Of a DNA stretch of 64,000 bases, positions 34,970-44,637 are shown piece after piece. The position numbers and the translations under genes were made by a program. Source of the DNA: an uncultured Eubacteriales bacterium (GTDB taxonomy: Bacteria > Bacillota > Clostridia > Peptostreptococcales > Anaerovoracaceae); NCBI GenBank assembly GCA_902786855.1, contig CADAEH010000001.1:310001-374000 (forward strand), given 5' to 3'. Position 1 is the first letter of the stretch, and every line of letters begins with the position of its first letter. Below the pieces are notes generated by a model that worked only from the letters and a program-made list of their open reading frames with translations, was not told the origin of the DNA and ran no database searches.

Positions 34970-34978
34970 TGATATAAT
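34970..34978 (+). promoter_or_regulatory. Extended -10 promoter of paralogue B
   Basis: TGATATAAT with no convincing -35. The downstream leader GGACAAGGAAAAGGAGATA is nearly the same as in front of paralogue A, so the duplicated unit includes the leader. Confidence 0.45.
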
Positions 34979-35046
34979 ATGTTCAGAATTTTGCGTAGCA
35001 AGAAAGAACCCGGCAGGAGGGGACAAGGAAAAGGAGATAACAGATC

Positions 35047-36579
35047 ATGAAAAAGAAGTATCTTATCTATCTGCTGGCAGCAGTCATGATGCTCAGTCCT
35101 GCGGCGGTATTTGCAGATGCAGCCGATGCAGCAGGAGCCGGCTCAGGAGATCTTGAGGTCGTCCAGTCAGACGCGATGCTTTTTAACGGGAATAATAGCT
35201 GTGAATGGGTGGATTCTGCCAGAACACAGGCCAAAGATGCTAAAGGCAACATAGCAACCGGTCTGTTCAAAGCTCCGAGGATCGGCGGCGGTGTCAGCCT
35301 TTACTATGCAGATGCAAGCGGACTGGTTGTAAAAAGAGAAAGCTTCATAACTGTATCATCAGGAGAGAAGTATGTACACATCAATACTTCCGAGGGCGAG
35401 CACTGGGATATAACCGGCGGCGGAGCACTTTCCTATGCGATCACCAATCACAATGGAGAATTTTTCGTTCACTGGCAGCAGGGATTTGTGACAGTCAACG
35501 GCGTAAGATATTACGTCATGTCAAACGGAACAGTCCAGACCTCGCCTGGTCTGGTCACGGTCAGCGGCAAGCTCTATTACGTCAATTCAGGCGGTCCTGT
35601 CAGAGCACAGGCAGGCTTATTCAAAGCTAATAACGGCAAGACATATCTGTCCGATGCTACAGGTGCGATCATAACGAAAGCCGGTATCAGACAGTACGGC
35701 GGCTCATATTACGTTATCCAGTCAGACGGATCGGTCGGTACAACAGTAGGATTCGTGAAAGCCGGAGGCAAGCTCTGTTATGTCACCAATTCAAGCGGCG
35801 CTCTTGCAGTGAATAAAGAGTTCAAAGTAAACGGCAAGAAATACCATGCGCTGAACGATGCTACGATCGCTATCGGAGGCCACAAATGGGGCAAGAAGTA
35901 CTATTATGCTGATGACTCCGGAGCGATCCGCACTAAGAAGGGCATCATGAAGGCCGGCGGTAATTATTATTTCGTCCAGAAAGGTGGGGCCGTCGCGACC
36001 AATAAGAAAGTAAAGTGGAAAGGCAAAAGCTACATCGCAAGCAAGAACGGTGTGATCTACAGAGGTCTCTTCACTTGGAAGAAGAATCTGTACTATGCTA
36101 ACCAAAAGGGCGTCCTGAGGACAAAAGCCGGTGTTATCACATACGATGCTCACAAGTACTATGTACAGAAGGGCGGCAAGATCAAGAGAAATGTACTCTT
36201 TACGGCATACGGAAGAAAGTATTGTGCTGACAGGTACGGCAGACTTATGAGCGGATACTTCTACTGGAAGGGCAGCTACTATCTGACCAATGCTAAATGT
36301 GTCATCATCACCAAGCAGGGCCTGTACTCATACAACGGCAAAACATTCTTCGTTAAGGCCGGCGGTGCACTCGGCTGCAATGAGTTCGTCACTAATTATG
36401 AAAAGCATTATTATGTAAACGGCAAGGGTGTCGTGCTCAAGAGCAAGTTCACTTACAGGAGAAACGGTGTAAGATACACGGTCCACCCTAACTCCAGGAC
36501 CGGCGAGATCTCAAGTGAAGAATATTACAAGATCTTCCCTGAAGAGGCACCACAGCCAGAACCAACAGCAACAACCTAG
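35047..36579 (+). CDS. Secreted cell-wall-binding-repeat protein, paralogue B
   Basis: 510 residues with the same architecture as the upstream paralogue: signal peptide, an almost identical N-terminal region, wall-binding-type repeats of about 20-22 residues and a C-terminal TGEISSEEYYKIFPE segment. The first 330 residues are the most alike; repeats near the C-terminus differ more (for example VKAGGALGCNEFVTNYEKHYYV). It has its own promoter and terminator. Repeated, closely related sequence in tandem makes recombination between the two genes likely. Confidence 0.8.
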   Translation: MKKKYLIYLLAAVMMLSPAAVFADAADAAGAGSGDLEVVQSDAMLFNGNNSCEWVDSARTQAKDAKGNIATGLFKAPRIGGGVSLYYADASGLVVKRESFITVSSGEKYVHINTSEGEHWDITGGGALSYAITNHNGEFFVHWQQGFVTVNGVRYYVMSNGTVQTSPGLVTVSGKLYYVNSGGPVRAQAGLFKANNGKTYLSDATGAIITKAGIRQYGGSYYVIQSDGSVGTTVGFVKAGGKLCYVTNSSGALAVNKEFKVNGKKYHALNDATIAIGGHKWGKKYYYADDSGAIRTKKGIMKAGGNYYFVQKGGAVATNKKVKWKGKSYIASKNGVIYRGLFTWKKNLYYANQKGVLRTKAGVITYDAHKYYVQKGGKIKRNVLFTAYGRKYCADRYGRLMSGYFYWKGSYYLTNAKCVIITKQGLYSYNGKTFFVKAGGALGCNEFVTNYEKHYYVNGKGVVLKSKFTYRRNGVRYTVHPNSRTGEISSEEYYKIFPEEAPQPEPTATT

Positions 36580-36615
36580 GATTTTTACAGAAGCTCACAT
36601 ATAGTTAACGCACAA

Positions 36616-36650
36616 TCAGCCGGAACGAATAGCGTTCCGGCTGACTTTTT
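36616..36650 (+). terminator. Terminator of paralogue B
   Basis: TCAGCCGGAACG, loop AATAG, CGTTCCGGCTGA, followed by CTTTTT: a perfect 12-bp stem. Confidence 0.9.
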
Positions 36651-36756
36651 CAATACCGCGGTTTACTATCGATCCGATAGTTTTTATTGCCGCTGATATG
36701 CTTCGATGCTAAACTTTTAAAAAGGCTTGGAACAAAGACGTTTGGTTGGGCAGATC

Positions 36757-38136
36757 ATGGGTAAAGGCCAAAAGGGAAAAACGAAAAAAAAGAAAAAGCA
36801 TAATAATGTTTCCGGAAGAAAAGCGAAGACTTCCGTCGACTGTAAACAGAGCGAAACCATTGGAAAGATTGATTATCTGGCGGTTTTGCCTGGTCTTCTG
36901 ATGTGCCTTGTTATTGCGGTGGTGCTGATTCTGGATATATCTATGCCGGAAATGTCGGATAAGCAGTACCAGACGTTTCAGGGTCTGTTCAGATGGCTCA
37001 ATTTAATTGCGGTCATTTCCGGTCTTATCGTCCTTGCGAGCAGGTCAACCTTGTTTTTTAAAGAGAAAAAACAGGCTCCGGGACATGACCGAAAGCTGCT
37101 TTTACATCCATATACAGCTTTTGCGGCATTTGCTGTATGCATCCTGATCTCAACCTGCATAAATGGCTTTACAGATGAAGCTCTGAAAGGCATTCCGTAT
37201 CGAAACATAGGAATCATTCTCATGATGACCATGCTTCTGGTATATATGGGGGTAACAAGTTCGATAGAAAGTGATCCTCTCAGAAAGATCATCCTTGTTG
37301 CATATCTTGCCATATCTGTTGCTGTTGCTCTCGCGGCTTTATGTGACAGATACATCAAAAGAATACCGGCTTTTCATGCAAAAAAAGAACTGAGTGCGAT
37401 CTTTTTCAACGGAAACCATTACGCATACTTCCTTGCAATGGCGATTCTTATTGGAATAGGATACTACATTTTCGGCAATAGCCGGCAAGCGGCAGCAGGT
37501 GCATCAGCGGCGGCTGTCAATATGTTAGTACTTGTGCTGAATCACACTCTCGGCTGTATCCTGGCAGTTGGGGTCGTGATGGTAATAGTGAGCTTTGCAG
37601 CAGTAAAAAAAGACCGCAGATACAGCAGAAAGATCATTATGCTGTGGGCTTTTTCTGCGGCCACAGCCGCTGCAGTACTTGTTATCAGCCCGGATATACG
37701 CAGAGAGTTTGCTGTTTTCGGCAGAGATATTGCAGGGATCCTCAGCAACACAGCAAAAGGCTCTGCAGGTCATAACAGACTGAAGATGTGGCGTCTGACT
37801 TCGAAGTATATTGCGGAGAGACCTTGGTTCGGCTTCGGCTGTGAAGGGATCTCTATGGAAATGTACGCGAAAACGGCAATATCTAATCCTCACAACGAGA
37901 TCCTTACCTATGCAGCTTATTACGGAATACCTGCAGCTGCTTTTTATACATTTGGAGTTCTTGCAGTTTTAGTAAGACGCCTGTTAAGCTATGACTCTGA
38001 TATGACAGGAAAGATAGCGTGTATGGCTGCAGCCGGCTATTTTATCGCATCGATCACCGGCGTTGCCATGTTCTATACGACCCCGTTCTTCTTTGTTTTC
38101 CTGGGAATCTCTATAAGATCGTTAAATATTAAATAA
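36757..38136 (+). CDS. O-antigen ligase / Wzy-like polymerase membrane protein
   Basis: 459 residues from ATG 36757; an in-frame TTG at 36727 is possible but poorly spaced from AAAGG. A lysine-rich cytoplasmic N-terminus is followed by about eleven membrane helices. The segment GHNRLKMWRLTSKYIAERPWFGFGCEG and the later NPHNEILTYAAYYG are typical of the Wzy_C/O-antigen ligase family, which polymerises or transfers lipid-linked glycans outside the membrane. No glycan gene cluster surrounds it. It may act on the polymer made by the cluster at 0-15 kb or on protein glycans. Confidence 0.75.
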   Translation: MGKGQKGKTKKKKKHNNVSGRKAKTSVDCKQSETIGKIDYLAVLPGLLMCLVIAVVLILDISMPEMSDKQYQTFQGLFRWLNLIAVISGLIVLASRSTLFFKEKKQAPGHDRKLLLHPYTAFAAFAVCILISTCINGFTDEALKGIPYRNIGIILMMTMLLVYMGVTSSIESDPLRKIILVAYLAISVAVALAALCDRYIKRIPAFHAKKELSAIFFNGNHYAYFLAMAILIGIGYYIFGNSRQAAAGASAAAVNMLVLVLNHTLGCILAVGVVMVIVSFAAVKKDRRYSRKIIMLWAFSAATAAAVLVISPDIRREFAVFGRDIAGILSNTAKGSAGHNRLKMWRLTSKYIAERPWFGFGCEGISMEMYAKTAISNPHNEILTYAAYYGIPAAAFYTFGVLAVLVRRLLSYDSDMTGKIACMAAAGYFIASITGVAMFYTTPFFFVFLGISIRSLNIK

Positions 38137-38188
38137 AGAAGCAATTGTCCAGAAAAATCCATTGGCTATTTTGCGATTACATAGTAAA

Positions 38189-38228
38189 CTCTTAACAAAC
38201 GTTAAGGTTGTTAAGAGCATTTTTTTTG
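38189..38228 (+). terminator. Terminator of the Wzy-like gene
   Basis: CTCTTAACAA pairs with TTGTTAAGAG (10 bp), then CA and T8. Confidence 0.88.
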
Positions 38229-38280
38229 TGACGAAACAACCTGCATCTATCTAAGTAATTTGTGAGTGAAAGGAAGAGCG

Positions 38281-41200
38281 ATGAAAGAGCGCAAAAGAAT
38301 ATTCGCAATGCTTCTTTCTCTGATACTGGTGTTCACCTTTATGCCGGCTATGGCATTTGCCGACGAAGGTGTTCCGGAAGAAGCCCCGGTATCAGGTGAG
38401 GTTGCAGAAGCTTCTGAGGGAGCGGCATCGAATGCATCTGAAAAAGCAGATGTATCGGCACCGGATGCAACTGAAGATGCAGAAGCTGAAGCAAACGGTA
38501 CTGATGAGACAGTACCTGCCGAGGAAGATGAAGAGGTCGCTGAGCCGGAAGAAAGCGGTGAGGCGGGCAGCAATACCGTATCTTCACCAACCCAGGTAGT
38601 TTCAAAGGATGCCATGGACGCAGTCCTACCGTTTGACGGCGGCGAAAGTGATACTGAGATCACATTCCTGAATGATGATGGCATCGAGCAGACTGCTTTC
38701 CGCACACCGGAAGGACTGGCTTATACGTTAGTCAATTCAGATGGTCTGGATTCAGTCAGAGTCATAGGATATAACGGCGGAGGGAATACGATCAATGTTC
38801 CGGCTGAACTCGGCGGACATGTTGTGTCCGGCTTTTCCATTGATCCGGAAAAACCTATAGATGACAGTGAATCATACGATGGCATAAAACACATCAACCT
38901 TCCGGACAGCGTGATCTATTTCAGAACAAGCAATCTGGAAAAATTCACCGCACTTGAGTCCATCGGCGGACTGGACGGTCAGGAAATGAACGGTGAAAAG
39001 TATAAAACTGCCGATGGTGTTCTTTATAGATATAACAGCTATGGCGATCTCAGATTGCAGTATTATCCACCTGAAAAAAAGAGCACCAGCTGGGTCATTG
39101 AGCCTGATGTTGTAAACTGGTATAGCTTTGACAGAGTAAATCCATACCTTGAGTCAATTACACTGCCGGCGAATGGAGGCGTGTATGACTTTTATAATCT
39201 GACGAATCTTAAGGAAATACTCGTTTCAGAAGACAGCGAGAACTACACTTCTGTTGATGGTGTTTTATATTCAGATAGTATGAGATACCTTGTAGCGTAT
39301 CCGGCGGCAAAAGAAGGAAAAACCTTCCAGATCCCGGACAGCGTAGAAGAAGTAAATTATGATGCTTTCATGGTAGAAAGCGGATCTACAGAGATCGAGG
39401 AATTGTATCTCCCGACCGGGATAGATCTGAATGAGTTCGGTTGGTGGGGATTGCTTGAGAACTGCCGGGAATATTTAAAGAATCTCAGGAAGATCGTATT
39501 TACCGATCCTGTTGCTCCGGCACTTGATGAACAAAACATGTGGAACTTCACTGAGTTCTACAAAACCGCAGTATCAGAAGGAATTGAATTTTCCGGGCCT
39601 GAAGACGGGACCGGATATGATGAGTTTTTCTATGATCTGAATAACCATGGACTTGCACCGATCCCGGATGAACCGGTCAATCTTCAGGTAGATACACCAG
39701 AAGATATACAGATCCAGCCGGAACAGGTAGTCACCTTTGCTTTCAAGCCAAGCGAGACGGCCAACTACAGCTTTGAAATCAAATCTGATAATGAATTCAA
39801 TTATGACAGTTGCATCCTTGAGGATGGTCAGGAATATGATAGTTTTGTTGTCAGTGGCTCAGAGCTTTATCAGCAGTATGAGAATGAGCAGAACTATTAT
39901 GCTAATACCACCGGTCAGAATTGTCTTGCCAATAAGACCTATTACCTGCAGATAAAATCTAACAACAGTGATACAGCATCGATTACTGTGACTCCTTCCA
40001 GATGCGGATCAGCTTATCTTGCAGATATCCCTGATGACTGCGAGGAGCTTGAAAATGGTGTAGCAAAAACAGGCGAGATCACAGACCAGAACGAAGTCGT
40101 AACATACAAATTCACAATTCCGGAAAGAGATCCGGATTATAGCAGCCAATGGTATGATGCCAATGTAACTATAACGAGAAGCAGTGAACATGACGAGCAG
40201 CTGTACTTCAATCATGCGCTGATCGACCCGGATCAGTCTGGGTATTTCGGTATTGCGTACCCAGATTACAGTGCTGACGAACTCTCAGGACAATGGTCTT
40301 CTTCTCTGGAGTGTGGGAAAACATATTATATCCAGATCCAACCGGGGGTATCAGGACCCTACAGCGTTCAGATAGATTATACGTGGCATGGCTATAATGA
40401 GGACGATGATGATGAACCGGGCGAAGAGGACTACGGTTTTGAGGAAGTCCCGGCAGACCCTGAAGCCGTCGATCCTATAGCTGTAAATGAAGAGAAAACG
40501 CTTGAAGTTACTGAGAATGAGACATTTACGTTTGCATTCAGACCTGACAGGGACGGTGATTATACATTCGAGTCACTTGGACAAAGTGATACTGTATGCA
40601 GGGTCATAGTAGATGATCAGGTAATAGTGCAGAACGATGACTCATCGGCCGGCGGAGACGGCTATAATTTCGGCGCTTCGTTCCATGCAGTTGCAGGAAA
40701 GACATACTACCTGCAGGCCAAATTGCTCAACGCAATTGAAGAAGAAGGAGCAACTGAGACATTCAGAGTAAGGCTCATCGAGTATATCGCTGAACATCAG
40801 CATACTCCGGAAAAAGTAGATGCAGTTCCGGGCAAATCCGAAGATGAACCGGGAACAATCGAACATTGGGTCTGCACAACTTGCGGTATCAAATTCAAGG
40901 ATGAAGCGTGCAGGCACAGGGCATACGATGAGGATCTCATAGTTCCTTACGGAGACCTTATTGTCGGATTTGAGTTTATTCACCAAAGCGACCTCACAGG
41001 GTATATCGGGGAAGATTATATAAATGGTAATGAATTCTATGAACCAGGCAATGAGATCGTCGTAACCTATGACGATGGGAATGAGCAGCGGTTCAGATGC
41101 ATCGATATTGAAAACGGTGACGAAGTTTATGTCGGGTATTTCCTCAATGGAGATCCGGAAGCAGAAGAACTGTATCCTGATCAGCGCGTGCTGAATGAAG

Positions 41201-44200
41201 ATGGTGTGCTCGTGGAAGGAGAAAACGAGGTTTCCATCATCGCAACCATCAATGGGCAGAAAGTAAGCACTGTTGTCACAGTCACAGCAACAGAAGAAGC
41301 TCCGGTAGAACCTGAAGTCAACTATGGTACTCCGGTATCTGCCGAGTTCACGCTGGGGGATGGCAACAAGCCGCTCTGGGGATATACCGGAAACAACTAT
41401 TTAGAGAATCTTTATGAGGACGGAAATAAGTTCACTGTAACATTTGAAGACGGTGACGAAGCAACGCGTGAATTTGTCTGTGTAGTGACTCCGGATCCTG
41501 AAGGAGGCAATAGTGTCGGATTCTTTGAAAACGGCGATGTTGACAACAGGCAGGTCTATCCTGCGGAGGAAGTTGCTGACGGAGTATACTTCGTAACAGG
41601 CGAAAACAATGTGAGGATGCAGCTGTCAATGGCTCAGGATGAGGAAGAGGCTGCTGCTGAGACTCCGTTCTATGCTGACCTGGTCGTCAACGGCGTTGAT
41701 CCTGAGCATGAACATGAGGCCGGTGAGCCGGTGATCGAAAATGAGATCGCCGGAACCTGCAGCACGGAGGGCAGCTATGAAAGTGTCGTATACTGTACGA
41801 TCTGCGGAGAAGAACTGAGCTGTGAAACCGTGGTAACAGGCTATGATGATAACAATCATAACCTCGCTGAGCCAGTCGAAGAGAACAGAACTGAGGCGAC
41901 ATGTTCTAAAGAAGGCAGCTACGACATGGTCGTATACTGCAATGACTGCGGAGACGAGATCAGCAGACGCAATTACACAATTGAAAAGAAACCACACAGC
42001 TGGAGCGAACCGGTTTATGAGTGGGCTGCAGACAATTCTACAGTGACAGCAAGGAGAAGCTGTTCTGATCCGAACCATGAGGGCGGAGATGAAACAGAAA
42101 CTGTTTCTGTCAGTTCAACAGTGACCAAGCCGGCAACATGTGAAGAACCGGGCGAGACAACTTATACATCTGCAGAATTTGAGAATCCTGCATTCAGTGC
42201 TCAGAGCAAGACGCTCGAGGACCTGACGCCGCAAGGCCATACCCTGAATCACATAGCAGCAGTTGCGGCTAAGTGCGAGACTGCCGGTAACAAGGAATAC
42301 TGGGAGTGTGAGGTATGCCATAAGCTGTTCAGCGATGAAGCATGCACTGCAGAGACTTCACTTGAAGCAGTAACTGAGGCACCGCTTGAACACCAGTGGG
42401 GCGAAGTAACATACTCACCAAGTGAGGAGGCATTTGATCCTGAGACAGACGGCGAGACGGTCACTGCAAGCAGAGCGTGCACAAGAGAAGGCTGCGATGC
42501 AACTGAGTCAGAGACAAAGGCATTCACCAAGACAACCGATGCTGCGTCCTGCACAGCACCGGGAACGGTCACGTACACAGCGGTATTCGACAATGAGATA
42601 TTCGGTACCTGGACGACAACACGAAATGTTGGATCTGTTGATCACAGCTGGAGTGAGGTAACTTATACCTGGAATGCTGATCACAGCAAAGTCACCGCTT
42701 CCAGGAGCTGCACGAATCCAAATCATAATGAATCAGTTGACGGTCCTAAGACACAGACTGAGACGGTTAACGCCACAGGCGAGATAACAACACAGCCTAC
42801 ATGCACCAAGAAGGGTAAAACAACTTATACTTCTGCAGCGTTCAGTAATCCGGCATTCACGGTCCAGTCCGTTGAAGTCGAGGACGTTGCAAAGAAGGGC
42901 CATGACTGGGGCGAACCTGCATATGAATGGTCTGCAGACAACACATCAGTAACAGCAAGCAGGACCTGCAACTGTGAATATCATGATGCAGCCGTTGACG
43001 GTCCTAAGACAGAGACTGAAACAGTCGGAGTAACGGCAACAACGACTAAAGAGCCGACATGTACTGAAAAAGGCGAGAAAACTTATACATCTGCATCGTT
43101 CACTAACTCTGCATTCAGCGTACAGACCAAGACTGAGGAAGATGAAGAAGCTACCGGTCACGTCTGGGATGATGGAACGATCACTAAGAGAGCTACCGTT
43201 GATGAAGAAGGTGAATTGACTTATACGTGCACTTTATGCGGTGCTGTGAATCCTGAAAAGGGCGTCATTCCGAAACTCGAGCCGGAACACGAGGCAGTAA
43301 ACCATGACGCAGAAGCTGCAGTGCAGCATGCTGAGGATCTGCTTGAGGGCAATGACGCGGCAGCAGCATCAGCAGCTGCTGATGAAGCAGTTACGGAAGC
43401 TGACAGTGCATTCGAGGAAGCTGTGACTGCAGTGGCGAATGCAAATAAAGACCTGGCCAGAGCTGAGGTAGCACTTGAAAATGCGACATCGGAAGCTGAC
43501 AGAGAAGCAGCACAGGCCGCAGTCGATGCAGCACAGGCCGCAGTCAATGCTGCAACTCAGGAACTCGCAGATGCAAATGCGACACAGAAGAGAGCTGTAG
43601 CAGCACAGACAAGGGCAAAATCCAAGATCTCATCAAGCAGCGCGGCAGCCGCAGTAAGTGCAGCAGCAAGCAGGGCTTCTGAAGGAACAGATGCATCAGT
43701 TGCAGCAGCACAGGCCGCAAAGGATGCAGCAGCACAGGCCCTGAAGGATGCAGAAAGTGCTAAGAGTGCAGCTGAAGAGGCTCTCGCAGCAGCAGAGGCG
43801 ACAAAAGACAGTACAGCTATTGCGGCAGCACAGTCGGCACTTACAGCTGCAGAAAGTGATCTCTCAGCTGCAAGGACCAATGCTACAGCAGCAGACGCAA
43901 CACTTGGAACTGCAATAACCAAGAGAGATGCAGCAGTCGCAGCAGCAAACGCTGCAGACAAAGCTGCTGCCGATAAGGCCGCGGCTGAAAAGGCGGAGGC
44001 AGACAGAAAAGCGGCAGAATTCGCTGCAAACGGTTATGGCTACATCGATCCGACACTGCCTAAGGTCAAGATCCAGAAACCTAAGGCGGCCAAGAAGAGC
44101 TTTACCGCGAAGTGGAAGAAACTGAAAAAGAAACAGCTGAAGGTCGTCAAGGGCATAGAGGTAGAATACAGCCTCACGCCTGACTTCCAGAACCCTGTCT

Positions 44201-44352
44201 TCAAGTCAACAAGCAAGAAGAAGGCTAATCTCAAGATCAAGAAGCTGACTTCCAAGAAGACCTACTACGTAAGGGCACATACATACGTAATAAGAAACGG
44301 AGTCAAGTATGTTTCCTACTGGTCAGCAGGCAAGAAGGTCAAAGTAAAATAG
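38281..44352 (+). CDS. Giant mosaic exoprotein: BspA-type LRR, PPC-like, Cys-repeat, coiled-coil and basic end module
   Basis: 2023 residues from ATG 38281 (AAAGGAAG upstream, preferred over GTG 38266). A signal peptide ends near AMAFADE. An acidic segment follows, then BspA-type leucine-rich repeats (about 190-370: INLPDSV, LESITLP, LKEILVSEDSENY). Next come about three prepeptidase C-terminal-like beta domains (about 460-830), Ig-like segments with GxxYINGNEF/GNNYLENLYEDGN, and repeats with C-x-x-x-G plus C-x-x-C or P-N-H (about 1150-1670). An alanine-rich coiled coil (about 1680-1915) leads to the 102-residue basic module. No LPxTG. It is likely a surface adhesin or matrix protein; partner molecules are unknown. 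Confidence 0.75.
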   Translation: MKERKRIFAMLLSLILVFTFMPAMAFADEGVPEEAPVSGEVAEASEGAASNASEKADVSAPDATEDAEAEANGTDETVPAEEDEEVAEPEESGEAGSNTVSSPTQVVSKDAMDAVLPFDGGESDTEITFLNDDGIEQTAFRTPEGLAYTLVNSDGLDSVRVIGYNGGGNTINVPAELGGHVVSGFSIDPEKPIDDSESYDGIKHINLPDSVIYFRTSNLEKFTALESIGGLDGQEMNGEKYKTADGVLYRYNSYGDLRLQYYPPEKKSTSWVIEPDVVNWYSFDRVNPYLESITLPANGGVYDFYNLTNLKEILVSEDSENYTSVDGVLYSDSMRYLVAYPAAKEGKTFQIPDSVEEVNYDAFMVESGSTEIEELYLPTGIDLNEFGWWGLLENCREYLKNLRKIVFTDPVAPALDEQNMWNFTEFYKTAVSEGIEFSGPEDGTGYDEFFYDLNNHGLAPIPDEPVNLQVDTPEDIQIQPEQVVTFAFKPSETANYSFEIKSDNEFNYDSCILEDGQEYDSFVVSGSELYQQYENEQNYYANTTGQNCLANKTYYLQIKSNNSDTASITVTPSRCGSAYLADIPDDCEELENGVAKTGEITDQNEVVTYKFTIPERDPDYSSQWYDANVTITRSSEHDEQLYFNHALIDPDQSGYFGIAYPDYSADELSGQWSSSLECGKTYYIQIQPGVSGPYSVQIDYTWHGYNEDDDDEPGEEDYGFEEVPADPEAVDPIAVNEEKTLEVTENETFTFAFRPDRDGDYTFESLGQSDTVCRVIVDDQVIVQNDDSSAGGDGYNFGASFHAVAGKTYYLQAKLLNAIEEEGATETFRVRLIEYIAEHQHTPEKVDAVPGKSEDEPGTIEHWVCTTCGIKFKDEACRHRAYDEDLIVPYGDLIVGFEFIHQSDLTGYIGEDYINGNEFYEPGNEIVVTYDDGNEQRFRCIDIENGDEVYVGYFLNGDPEAEELYPDQRVLNEDGVLVEGENEVSIIATINGQKVSTVVTVTATEEAPVEPEVNYGTPVSAEFTLGDGNKPLWGYTGNNYLENLYEDGNKFTVTFEDGDEATREFVCVVTPDPEGGNSVGFFENGDVDNRQVYPAEEVADGVYFVTGENNVRMQLSMAQDEEEAAAETPFYADLVVNGVDPEHEHEAGEPVIENEIAGTCSTEGSYESVVYCTICGEELSCETVVTGYDDNNHNLAEPVEENRTEATCSKEGSYDMVVYCNDCGDEISRRNYTIEKKPHSWSEPVYEWAADNSTVTARRSCSDPNHEGGDETETVSVSSTVTKPATCEEPGETTYTSAEFENPAFSAQSKTLEDLTPQGHTLNHIAAVAAKCETAGNKEYWECEVCHKLFSDEACTAETSLEAVTEAPLEHQWGEVTYSPSEEAFDPETDGETVTASRACTREGCDATESETKAFTKTTDAASCTAPGTVTYTAVFDNEIFGTWTTTRNVGSVDHSWSEVTYTWNADHSKVTASRSCTNPNHNESVDGPKTQTETVNATGEITTQPTCTKKGKTTYTSAAFSNPAFTVQSVEVEDVAKKGHDWGEPAYEWSADNTSVTASRTCNCEYHDAAVDGPKTETETVGVTATTTKEPTCTEKGEKTYTSASFTNSAFSVQTKTEEDEEATGHVWDDGTITKRATVDEEGELTYTCTLCGAVNPEKGVIPKLEPEHEAVNHDAEAAVQHAEDLLEGNDAAAASAAADEAVTEADSAFEEAVTAVANANKDLARAEVALENATSEADREAAQAAVDAAQAAVNAATQELADANATQKRAVAAQTRAKSKISSSSAAAAVSAAASRASEGTDASVAAAQAAKDAAAQALKDAESAKSAAEEALAAAEATKDSTAIAAAQSALTAAESDLSAARTNATAADATLGTAITKRDAAVAAANAADKAAADKAAAEKAEADRKAAEFAANGYGYIDPTLPKVKIQKPKAAKKSFTAKWKKLKKKQLKVVKGIEVEYSLTPDFQNPVFKSTSKKKANLKIKKLTSKKTYYVRAHTYVIRNGVKYVSYWSAGKKVKVK
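44044..44352 (+). repeat. 309-nt end-module repeat, copy 2 of 3
   Basis: Ungapped counterpart of 18054-18362 and 49801-50109. It is nearly identical to the 49801 copy over long stretches, including synonymous positions (for example ACCTACTACGTAAGGGCACA in both). Confidence 0.88.
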
Positions 44353-44396
44353 CTGTATGAGCGGTTGAGCTGACAAGTTAAAAGTATGATACACCG

Positions 44397-44423
44397 GGAG
44401 AGAGCCTGAAAAAGGCTCTCTCC
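44397..44423 (+). terminator. Hairpin after the giant LRR gene, weak terminator
   Basis: GGAGAGAGCC (44397-44406) and GGCTCTCTCC (44414-44423), 10 bp, but followed by TGTGCTTC rather than a T run. Confidence 0.5.
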
Positions 44424-44544
44424 TGTGCTTCATAGGGAAAGACCATACCTTCCTGCACTGGGACAGCGCTGCTCATTGTGAGGTAACGGCGTTGTTTTTT
44501 TCTGATACAAGGACGGTTTTATACTGCATATGCGGAGATAAATC

Positions 44545-44574
44545 TTGAGAGTAGATGCTCTGCTTTGATACAAT
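44545..44574 (+). promoter_or_regulatory. Promoter of the transglutaminase-like exoprotein gene
   Basis: TTGAGA (44545-44550), 18 bases, TACAAT (44569-44574) with an extended TG (44566-44567). Confidence 0.6.
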
Positions 44575-44637
44575 TTTCTTGGTATATTAATTGGATATTA
44601 ACTGGCTGAGATGAGAATTGATGGGAAGGAAAAACGT

